This document shows, piece by piece, positions 1-4,394 of a DNA stretch of 26,559 nt (position 1 is the first letter of the stretch; each line of letters begins with the position of its first letter). This DNA comes from a virus. Below the pieces are notes generated by a model. The model was not told where the DNA came from. It searched no databases and saw only the letters and a program-made list of their open reading frames with translations. The translations under genes were made by a program, and so were the position numbers. The stretch covers positions 1-26,559 of the IMG/VR virus record IMGVR_UViG_3300045747_000119. The stretch is one strand, 5' to 3'.

Positions 1-152
1 CCAGGAAAGACCCCTTGAGATATTCAAGTATTATCGTTTATTTTAAAGCATAAATCATCCAGGAAAGCAACATATTTATTTACAAAAAATGCTTGACAGC
101 AGCCAATTTTATGTGATAAAATTGGCGCGGCTAAGTCTTTAATTTTAAACGT
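1..152. repeat. intergenic cassette, copy 1 (divergent copy)
   Basis: First of three related intergenic cassettes (the others are at 802-1025 and 1360-1561). It has CCAGGAAAG boxes at 1-9 and 59-67, 58 bp apart as in copy 2, then a shared AT-rich stretch and a rightward TTGACA promoter at 93. It differs from the others in the promoter spacer, which carries another palindrome, and in a degenerate downstream hairpin (about 134-152) without a good U-tract. The left edge of the cassette is cut by the window start, so another leftward operon probably lies beyond it. Confidence 0.8.
93..122 (+). promoter_or_regulatory. rightward sigma-70 promoter of cassette 1 with embedded palindrome
   Basis: TTGACA (93-98), 18-bp spacer, TAAAAT (117-122), with a TG one base before the -10 hexamer (extended -10). 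The spacer and -10 lie inside an inverted repeat, CCAATTTTA (103-111) and TAAAATTGG (117-125), which could be an operator. The predicted transcript would run antisense into the end of the SprT-like gene. Promoter activity is inferred. Confidence 0.6.
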
Positions 153-176
153 AAAAAAGCCTGCTTATGCAGGCTT
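153..176 (-). terminator. intrinsic terminator of minus-strand operon A
   Basis: On the minus strand an 8-bp stem AAGCCTGC/GCAGGCTT with a 4-base loop is followed by six U residues (153-158 on the + strand are A). It lies 20 bases past the stop codon of the SprT-like gene. Confidence 0.85.
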
Positions 177-195
177 AGGTAAGTTATTGATTTAA

Positions 196-585
196 TTAAC
201 AAAGCATATTATGACATCTGGCATTAGAACAGCCTAACATTTGACAAACTTTTTTCCAAGGCATACCGTGGTTAGTTTCAGAATATACCCGAAAAGCTAT
301 AAAATGAGCTAACTCATGTGGAATAATATTAGTATGATAATTTTCTACATTATCCATAAACAATTTTAGGCTGAAGTCAATTTCTTCCTTCATATAAGGA
401 AAATTGATAGCATTTTTAGGAATAAGCATAAAAGCACGTCCAGCTGTTTTGGTTAGTCTTTTATTAAATTTAACAGGAGGACACACCCCTATTTTATTCC
501 CCCAAATAGAATAAGCCTTATTCCACCATAATTTTACCGAGTCGTCAAGGTAAACTTGAGCTTCTATTATAGAATTAAATCGCAT
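196..585 (-). CDS. SprT-like zinc metalloprotease
   Basis: A 129-aa protein with the zinc metalloprotease signature HELAH at residues 90-94 (His90 and His94 as zinc ligands, Glu91 as catalytic base). A third likely ligand is His106 in NHGMPWKKV, which matches the SprT/Spartan pattern of HExxH followed about 11 residues later by HG..W. Cellular Spartan proteases cut proteins crosslinked to DNA; what a phage does with one is not known from this sequence. The protein ends soon after the core in a Cys/His-rich tail (LGCSNARCHNMLC) and lacks the C-terminal zinc ribbon of E. coli SprT. Its ATG overlaps the end of the upstream membrane-protein gene by 11 bases, so the two are probably translationally coupled. 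It is the last gene of operon A and is followed by a terminator. Confidence 0.88.
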   Translation of the reverse strand: MRFNSIIEAQVYLDDSVKLWWNKAYSIWGNKIGVCPPVKFNKRLTKTAGRAFMLIPKNAINFPYMKEEIDFSLKLFMDNVENYHTNIIPHELAHFIAFRVYSETNHGMPWKKVCQMLGCSNARCHNMLC

Positions 586-793
586 AATTATATACCCCTA
601 GTATATTGATACAAAAGAAAAAACCCCATAAAGTAATATTTGCCTTATCTTTGTTTATTAAGGCAATATACAGGCAAGCCATACTACCTAGTAAGAAGGA
701 AGCATAACCTATAGCAGGGTAAAATTTAGTAGCAAGAGAAATGCTGCCTAATATGCCGCAAAATGTTCCAATCCATCCTATAACCTTAATCAC
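575..793 (-). CDS. small three-helix membrane protein (YgjV/PnuC/SemiSWEET-like)
   Basis: A 72-aa, strongly hydrophobic protein with about three membrane segments (residues 3-20, 26-46 and 52-69). The pattern G-W-x-G near the N-terminus, a glycine-rich middle and N-x-x-G-x-Y-N at the end recalls small phage proteins related to YgjV/PnuC-type three-helix bundles; this family link is by eye and tentative. The start is GTG, with GGAG nine bases upstream on the minus strand. It is the first gene of operon A, about 25 bases downstream of the expected start site of the promoter at 823-850, and it overlaps the SprT-like gene. A transport or membrane-modifying role is possible but not shown. Confidence 0.7.
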   Translation of the reverse strand: MIKVIGWIGTFCGILGSISLATKFYPAIGYASFLLGSMACLYIALINKDKANITLWGFFFCINILGVYNYAI

Positions 794-822
794 TTTGTAT
801 TACTCCTATAGTTGATGGAGTA

Positions 823-850
823 ATTATACCCCCCTTAAAATAAAAAGCAA
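823..850 (-). promoter_or_regulatory. leftward promoter of operon A
   Basis: On the minus strand TTGCTT (850-845), 16-bp spacer, TATAAT (828-823). The same arrangement occurs before operons B (1381-1408) and C (2333-2360). It leads directly to the 72-aa membrane-protein gene. Confidence 0.72.
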
Positions 851-958
851 GCATTTTTTATATTGCCCAGGAAAGACCCCTTGGGATAGTCAAGTATTAT
901 CGTTTATTTTAAAGCATAAATCATCCAGGAAAGCAAGATATTTATTTACAAAAAATGC

Positions 959-988
959 TTGACAAGTCATAGCGGGCTATGATAAAAT
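959..988 (+). promoter_or_regulatory. rightward promoter of cassette 2 with operator-like spacer
   Basis: TTGACA (959-964), 18-bp spacer, TAAAAT (983-988), extended -10 TG. The palindrome TCATAGC-GG-GCTATGA (967-982) fills the spacer up to the -10, a typical place for a repressor operator. The first possible start site (about 995) is only a few bases before the terminator hairpin at 999. Confidence 0.7.
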
Positions 989-998
989 TGGCGCAGCT

Positions 999-1025
999 AA
1001 GTCCTTATTTTATAAGGACTTTTTT
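999..1025 (+). terminator. intrinsic terminator directly after the cassette 2 promoter
   Basis: A 10-bp stem AAGTCCTTAT/ATAAGGACTT (999-1008 and 1012-1021) with a 3-base loop, followed by U residues up to 1025. It is oriented for + strand transcription. On the minus strand, just past the 31-aa peptide gene, it forms a hairpin without a U-tract. Confidence 0.8.
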
Positions 1026-1027
1026 AG

Positions 1028-1123
1028 TTAATCTTTATCAGTTAATGAATGAATTATGTCACAAATATTAGGGGTAATAAATAAAAGTACAAGGGCAAAA
1101 AGAAGCAAGAATAAATTATCCAT
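1028..1123 (-). CDS. 31-aa single-span membrane peptide
   Basis: A short minus-strand reading frame encoding 31 residues: MDN, then a very hydrophobic stretch (residues 4-18, mostly Leu/Phe/Val/Ala) and a charged C-terminus ending TDKD. Its ATG overlaps the TAA of the upstream 57-aa gene in TAATG, which argues for coupled translation and makes it more credible than its length alone. The function is unknown; small single-span phage peptides of this sort often act on the host membrane, but nothing here proves that. It ends three bases before the cassette 2 terminator hairpin. Confidence 0.55.
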   Translation of the reverse strand: MDNLFLLLFALVLLFITPNICDIIHSLTDKD

Positions 1124-1296
1124 TATTTAATTACCTTGAAATAAAAGGTTATAGCCTTACCCATAGCAAGGGCAGTATGTTTATTCATGTTATTAAGATG
1201 CCTAACAATTTTTTTAGAGTCGATAATACTGGCTACCCTATCCAGTACCATAACTTCTTTACCTGTTGCAAGGCACACCATATTTATTTTAATCAT
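1123..1296 (-). CDS. hypothetical 57-aa protein
   Basis: A minus-strand reading frame of 57 codons starting MIKINMVCLATGKEV and ending FYFKVIK. It is moderately basic with no recognised domain. AGGG about nine bases upstream of the ATG could serve as ribosome binding site. It is the first gene of operon B, about 78 bases downstream of the expected start site of the promoter at 1381-1408, and it is coupled through TAATG to the 31-aa membrane peptide. The predicted protein mixes beta-like hydrophobic strands with a central charged helix (about residues 18-35). No function is proposed. Confidence 0.6.
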   Translation of the reverse strand: MIKINMVCLATGKEVMVLDRVASIIDSKKIVRHLNNMNKHTALAMGKAITFYFKVIK

Positions 1297-1380
1297 TTTA
1301 GTTATCCCTTAACCTTTTTAACATAGAAATAATTGCTTCATTTTTAAGAAGTTTATAGAACTCCTCTAGTTGATGGAGTA

Positions 1381-1408
1381 ATTATACCCCTCTTAAAATA
1401 AAAAGCAA
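1381..1408 (-). promoter_or_regulatory. leftward promoter of operon B
   Basis: On the minus strand TTGCTT (1408-1403), 16-bp spacer, TATAAT (1386-1381), matching the promoter of operon A base for base in both hexamers. Confidence 0.72.
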
Positions 1409-1495
1409 GCATTATTTTATATAGGCCAGGAAATACTTTTTTATTTAAAAGCATAAATCGGCCAGGAAAGCAAGATATTTATTTACAAAAAATGC

Positions 1496-1525
1496 TTGAC
1501 AAGTCATAGCGGGCTATGATAAAAT
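1496..1525 (+). promoter_or_regulatory. rightward promoter of cassette 3 with operator-like spacer
   Basis: TTGACA (1496-1501), 18-bp spacer, TAAAAT (1520-1525), extended -10 TG. The palindrome TCATAGC-GG-GCTATGA (1504-1519) fills the spacer as in cassette 2. Confidence 0.7.
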
Positions 1526-1535
1526 TGGCGCAGCC

Positions 1536-1561
1536 AAGCCCTTATTTTATAAGGGCTTTTT
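1536..1561 (+). terminator. intrinsic terminator directly after the cassette 3 promoter
   Basis: Stem AAGCCCTTAT/ATAAGGGCTT (1536-1545 and 1549-1558), 3-base loop, then a U-run to 1561. Compared with the cassette 2 hairpin, one T-A pair has become C-G by changes on both arms, which supports selection on the structure. Confidence 0.8.
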
Positions 1562-1645
1562 CTACCTTACCAAGTAGGCAAGCAAGGAAGCAATAAAGAT
1601 AACAAAGATAAAGTAAAGCATTCCTTTAATAAAAATAGTAAGCAT
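1562..1645 (-). CDS. 27-aa hydrophobic membrane peptide
   Basis: A 27-codon minus-strand reading frame, start MLTIFIKGM, followed by a hydrophobic segment covering about residues 9-25 and a final arginine. The ribosome binding site AAGGA sits five bases before the ATG, well placed. It is the last gene of operon C, after the 45-aa gene. It shares no obvious sequence with the 31-aa peptide of operon B, but occupies the same place (last gene, next to a cassette) and has the same single-span character. The function is unknown. Confidence 0.55.
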   Translation of the reverse strand: MLTIFIKGMLYFIFVIFIASLLAYLVR

Positions 1646-1656
1646 AATAGTCCTTC

Positions 1657-1794
1657 TTAATAAGGTTTAATTATAATATCCATTTCAAGCCAGCGCCTCG
1701 CCTGTTGGTTACATTGTTCAAAAGTACCAATAAACAAGGCATCGCATGGAGAGTTAGAATTAAAGTCTATAGCTCTTAATATTAAGTATCTCAT
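1657..1794 (-). CDS. hypothetical 45-aa protein
   Basis: A 45-codon minus-strand reading frame beginning MRYLILRAIDF and ending DIIIKPY. A strong AGGGGG ribosome binding site lies about six bases before the ATG. Residues 24-38 look like a polar amphipathic helix with two cysteines nearby (17 and 28). It lies in operon C between the 135-aa gene and the 27-aa membrane peptide. It resembles the small single-domain proteins common in phage early regions, but no family is recognised. Confidence 0.58.
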   Translation of the reverse strand: MRYLILRAIDFNSNSPCDALFIGTFEQCNQQARRWLEMDIIIKPY

Positions 1795-1806
1795 TTCAAC
1801 CCCCTT

Positions 1807-1835
1807 ATAAACAGGGTATAAGGTACCCTGTTTAT
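1807..1835 (-). other. perfect 12-bp hairpin between two genes of operon C
   Basis: ATAAACAGGGTA (1807-1818) pairs with TACCCTGTTTAT (1824-1835) around a 5-base loop. It lies between the end of the 135-aa gene and the ribosome binding site of the 45-aa gene. No U-tract follows on the minus strand, so an RNA stability or processing role is likelier than termination. Confidence 0.7.
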
Positions 1836-1853
1836 GTTAGTTAATTAAGCACG

Positions 1854-2261
1854 TTATTTAATCAGGCAGTTATATGCTTGTACCGCTTCCAATACCTTAG
1901 CCAAGGCAGTCTTATTAGCTTTGCTCAAACTAGAAGTATCAGCTTCAGTAAGATCAAGAAGATCACCAATCATATCGGCTTGAGTCTCTTTTTTAATAAT
2001 GGCCTCACCTGTCTTAGTGACATAAATCTTGCTTACATAAACCTTCTCACGGCTTAATTTAGCCACGATAGAACGAACAGAGCGTGCCATAGTGCTAGAA
2101 AGCATAGCTACAGTCTCTTGAGTAGGATTAGCAAGATAGGCAGCTACCATAGTAGAAGTCTGTTCTTCTGTATAGTTAGGAGTCTTAGCGGTTGCAGCCA
2201 TAACATAGGCAGCACCATTAACAGTATAGTCAAGAGAGGTATAGTCGAGTATTTTATTCAT
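1854..2261 (-). CDS. conserved-type phage protein of unknown function, 135 aa
   Basis: A 135-aa minus-strand protein, first gene of operon C. The N-terminal half (residues 1-55) is Ala/Thr-rich and helical. The middle (about 58-90) reads like a compact basic unit, RSIVAKLSREKVYVSKIY, followed by a TKTGEAIIKKE segment. The C-terminus (about 95-130) has the pattern D-L-x-x-L-x-K-A-N-K-x-A-L, probably a small helical hairpin. The middle-plus-end pattern recalls small proteins seen in marine and freshwater phages, but the family has no function I can name. A winged or helical nucleic-acid-binding role is possible for the basic middle; this is inference. The ribosome binding site AGGA lies just upstream, and the promoter is at 2333-2360. 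Confidence 0.8.
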   Translation of the reverse strand: MNKILDYTSLDYTVNGAAYVMAATAKTPNYTEEQTSTMVAAYLANPTQETVAMLSSTMARSVRSIVAKLSREKVYVSKIYVTKTGEAIIKKETQADMIGDLLDLTEADTSSLSKANKTALAKVLEAVQAYNCLIK

Positions 2262-2293
2262 GATATTTTCCTAATGAACGCGGGTTAGGGTAT

Positions 2294-2325
2294 CTGGATT
2301 TCGTTGCGCTCATTTCGTCATCCAG
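2294..2325 (-). other. 5'-terminal stem-loop of the operon C transcript
   Basis: CTGGAT (2294-2299) and ATCCAG (2320-2325) form a 6-bp stem around a 20-base loop. The expected start site of the leftward promoter at 2333-2360 falls within a base or two of the stem, so the mRNA would begin with this hairpin. Confidence 0.45.
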
Positions 2326-2332
2326 TGAAATC

Positions 2333-2360
2333 ATTATACAGTAATCATCCAGGAAAGCAA
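2333..2360 (-). promoter_or_regulatory. leftward promoter of operon C
   Basis: On the minus strand TTGCTT (2360-2355), 16-bp spacer, TATAAT (2338-2333). The -35 overlaps a CCAGGAAAG box (2349-2357), whereas in operons A and B the nearest box is 16-17 bp upstream of the -35. Confidence 0.72.
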
Positions 2361-2413
2361 CATTTATTTTAATAAATATGTCGATTACCCTACAAATTAC
2401 TCAAGTATTATTA

Positions 2414-2472
2414 ACTAACCAGTTTAGGCTAAAAAGTATAGACTAACCAGTTTAGGCTAAAAAGTATAGACT
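2414..2472. repeat. 28-bp tandem direct repeat, two copies
   Basis: Two perfect 28-bp copies (2414-2441 and 2442-2469) plus three bases of a third. Each unit contains the odd palindrome TTTAG-G-CTAAA. The repeats lie in the gene-free switch region upstream of TerS. Confidence 0.92.
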
Positions 2473-2473
2473 A

Positions 2474-2506
2474 CTAGGGTTGTGTGTAAAATGCACACGA
2501 CCCTAG
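2474..2506. other. long inverted repeat in the switch region
   Basis: CTAGGGT (2474-2480) pairs with ACCCTAG (2500-2506), continued by GTGTG/CACAC and wobble pairs, giving a stem of about 13-14 bp. It is followed by GGGGG, not a U-run, so it is probably not a terminator. A protein-binding or packaging-site role is possible. Confidence 0.75.
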
Positions 2507-2538
2507 GGGGTTATCAGACAGTCAATTTTTCATAAGCC

Positions 2539-2550
2539 TGTGGGCCCACA
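2539..2550. other. GC-rich perfect 12-bp palindrome
   Basis: TGTGGGCCCACA is self-complementary and stands out in AT-rich intergenic DNA. It is followed at 2552 by CCAGGAAAA, a variant of the box seen in the cassettes. The region 2361-2603 holds no convincing gene. Confidence 0.8.
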
Positions 2551-2603
2551 CCCAGGAAAAAAATATTAATAAAAAGAGAGGTAAGCTAAGGTGCGACAGT
2601 ATG

Positions 2604-2650
2604 CATAAAGTTCCATAAAGTTCCATAAATTTGAACTTGATTTTAAGTTC
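2604..2650. promoter_or_regulatory. cluster of AAGTTC half-sites overlapping the late promoter
   Basis: CATAAAGTTC occurs twice in tandem (2604-2613 and 2614-2623), with a decayed third copy from 2624. Then an inverted pair GAACTT (2633-2638)/AAGTTC (2645-2650) overlaps the -35 of the late promoter. This is the layout of an operator or activator array. Confidence 0.6.
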
Positions 2651-2665
2651 CCCTTATGTTATAAT
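2637..2665 (+). promoter_or_regulatory. late promoter upstream of the terminase operon
   Basis: TTGATT (2637-2642), 17-bp spacer, TATAAT (2660-2665), extended -10 TG at 2657-2658. The TATGTTAtAATATG surroundings recur at the promoter at 6555-6583. The expected leader is only about 22 bases and shows no clear ribosome binding site. Confidence 0.75.
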
Positions 2666-2693
2666 ATGTATTCTGAAATAATTTTATAAAACC

Positions 2694-3164
2694 ATGCTAC
2701 CAATAGTCTCCCCCGCCCATTCTCTCACAATCTCCCCAGAAGCCTTAGAAATAGCAAATGCTTACTTGGAGACACAGTCAGTAACTGAAGCAGCTAATAA
2801 ATTAGGGATTCCTGCCGACCAAGTGTCAGAAACTTTAGATAGAAAAGAAGTACGTTCTTATATAGACCATATTTTCTTAGATGTGGGATTTAATAATAGA
2901 TTCCGTATTAGAAATGTAATGGATACTATAATCCAGAAAAAACTGCAAGAATTAGACGAAGCAGACGTGGGATCCGGTAAGGATATAGCGGATCTACTAG
3001 CCTTATCTCATAAAATGACTATGGAAGTCTTAGATAGACAAATATCACTAGAAAAGGTAAGACAAGGCAACTCTCCTAAACACCAAACAAATGTACAACT
3101 AAATGAATTCGGAGGAGAGACAAAATACTCTTCTCTTATTAGTAAGTTAATAGGGTCTAATTAA
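2694..3164 (+). CDS. terminase small subunit (putative)
   Basis: A 156-aa protein that probably recognises the packaging site and hands DNA to the large subunit. Residues 29-50 (SVTEAANKLGIPADQVSETLDR) look like a helix-turn-helix, as in many TerS proteins, followed by long helices (about 70-125) suited to ring assembly. It is the first gene of the late operon and lies upstream of TerL, with one unrelated gene between. The start at 2694 has no obvious Shine-Dalgarno sequence, and no better in-frame start is seen before the conserved HTH. The assignment rests on position, size and the HTH rather than on a strong family match. Confidence 0.72.
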   Translation: MLPIVSPAHSLTISPEALEIANAYLETQSVTEAANKLGIPADQVSETLDRKEVRSYIDHIFLDVGFNNRFRIRNVMDTIIQKKLQELDEADVGSGKDIADLLALSHKMTMEVLDRQISLEKVRQGNSPKHQTNVQLNEFGGETKYSSLISKLIGSN

Positions 3165-4394
3165 ATGGACGTAATACACGAGTATAATAAAGGTACAGAA
3201 CTATTAGCCCAAGGTAAATGGAAAAAAGCTATGTCTATATTTAAAGCCTGCTTTAAACTATATAAATGTAGAGAGTTAGCAGTTAACTTAGGTAATTGTT
3301 TTAGGGCTAACGGCCAAGAGCTAGAAGCGTATAAAATGTACCAATTCGCGGCTAAAGAAGATACTCCCGCATTAGACCCAACCACTATTAAACACGCATA
3401 TAATAATCTTGGCTTAGCAGAATATACGTTGGGCAATACGGACCTAGCTATTGAATACTATACTAAAGCTATTAAACTAGACCCTAAATTTTGGGATGCC
3501 TGGTGGAATTGTAGTACAGCAGTACTAAGAAAAGCATCTACCAACGGAACTTCTGCAGATTTTGCTAAGGGCTGGGAGATGTATAATGCTAGATTTTTAA
3601 AAGCCGCACCAGTTGCCCTTAAAAATAAAAAAGAGAATTTACTATTTTGGACTCCAAGAACTAAAGTTGGTTCTATAATAGTTCTTACTGAACAAGGTAT
3701 TGGAGACGCCATAATGTTTGGTAGATATATAGAATATCTACGAGACTATGCAGATAAAGTATATGTACAATGCGCTCCTTACCTATATCCTATATTTAAT
3801 TCTATAGAGGGAGTAGAGTGCACAGATGATGCTATTAACGTGGATGTAGAGTATGCATACCCTATATGTAGTTTAGCACAATGTTTTGATTTTATACCCT
3901 CATCCGAATGGCTGCACTTTACAAATAAAAGAGAATTTGATGATAAAACTCGTCCTAATATCGGTATTGTCTTTAGTGGCAGCAATACTCATACTAATAA
4001 TCGCTATCGTAGCGTTGACGTGGCTAGGTTTCATAGGCTTGCTAAGTATGCTAATCTTTATTGCCTTACACCTGGTTTTAAAAGCAATAAATTCATTAAA
4101 TCGCTTCCTATTAACTCGTGGATTGATACAGCAGAATATATTAACGGACTCGATCTTATCATTAGTGTCGATACATCGGTAGTACATTTAGCTGGCTCTA
4201 TGGGCAAGGAAACATGGGTGTTACAGCCTATGCAAGAAACCGACTTTAGATGGGGGGAGGGAGTTGAGAAGTGTCTATGGTATAACTCAGTAAGAATATT
4301 TGAAAATCCCAGAGACTGGACAGTAACTTTTGATAAGGTAGAGGCTACTCTAGTAAAGTGGATTGAGGAACGTAATGCTAATAATATCTCGTAA
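3165..4394 (+). CDS. TPR-containing glycosyltransferase (GT-B, GT9/GT41-like)
   Basis: A 409-aa protein whose ATG directly follows the TerS stop codon. Residues about 3-125 form three tetratricopeptide-like repeats (for example NNLGLAEYTLGNTDLAIEYY and KAIKLDP). From about 165 comes a GT-B glycosyltransferase domain like that of bacterial TPR-GT proteins: the loop EQGIGDA at 176-182, the SGSNTHTNNRYRS motif at 271-283, and the donor-site motif DTSVVHLAGSMGKETWVL at 336-353, followed by a W-Y-containing end. Relatives carry sugars from nucleotide donors to proteins or surface polymers. The acceptor here is unknown: capsid or tail protein, host surface or DNA are all possible. Its place between TerS and TerL is unusual. 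The last 20 bases overlap TerL. Confidence 0.85.
   Translation: MDVIHEYNKGTELLAQGKWKKAMSIFKACFKLYKCRELAVNLGNCFRANGQELEAYKMYQFAAKEDTPALDPTTIKHAYNNLGLAEYTLGNTDLAIEYYTKAIKLDPKFWDAWWNCSTAVLRKASTNGTSADFAKGWEMYNARFLKAAPVALKNKKENLLFWTPRTKVGSIIVLTEQGIGDAIMFGRYIEYLRDYADKVYVQCAPYLYPIFNSIEGVECTDDAINVDVEYAYPICSLAQCFDFIPSSEWLHFTNKREFDDKTRPNIGIVFSGSNTHTNNRYRSVDVARFHRLAKYANLYCLTPGFKSNKFIKSLPINSWIDTAEYINGLDLIISVDTSVVHLAGSMGKETWVLQPMQETDFRWGEGVEKCLWYNSVRIFENPRDWTVTFDKVEATLVKWIEERNANNIS

Larger units (their letters stand above)
802..1025. repeat. intergenic cassette, copy 2
   Basis: A 224-bp block, near identical to 1360-1561 except for a 22-bp deletion in the latter between the CCAGGAAAG boxes. From left to right it holds an inverted repeat TTACTCC/GGAGTAA near the leftward start site, a leftward promoter, CCAGGAAAG boxes at 867-875 and 925-933, a rightward promoter at 959-988 and a terminator at 999-1025. 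It separates operon B (right) from operon A (left). Confidence 0.88.
1360..1561. repeat. intergenic cassette, copy 3
   Basis: Copy of 802-1025, shorter by 22 bp because the two CCAGGAAA boxes (1426 and 1462) are 36 bp apart instead of 58. It keeps the leftward promoter, the 34-bp distance from the second box to the rightward TTGACA, the operator palindrome and the terminator hairpin. It separates operon C (right) from operon B (left). A GGAG copied from the operon A leader (1361-1364) has no start codon at a usable distance, which suggests the cassette was duplicated as a unit. Confidence 0.88.

Noticed and set aside
1318-1341. Seven-codon leader peptide (MKQLFLC) before the 57-aa gene
   Set aside because: The nearest GGAG is about 19 bases away and nothing suggests attenuation.
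1807-1835. Terminator of the 135-aa gene
   Set aside because: No U-tract follows on the minus strand and the next gene's ribosome binding site begins at once.
2414-2472. Possible CRISPR array
   Set aside because: The two 28-bp repeats are directly adjacent with no spacers; this is a plain tandem repeat.
3886-4187. Open frames on both strands inside the glycosyltransferase gene
   Set aside because: They overlap a gene with clear family motifs and have no supporting signals.
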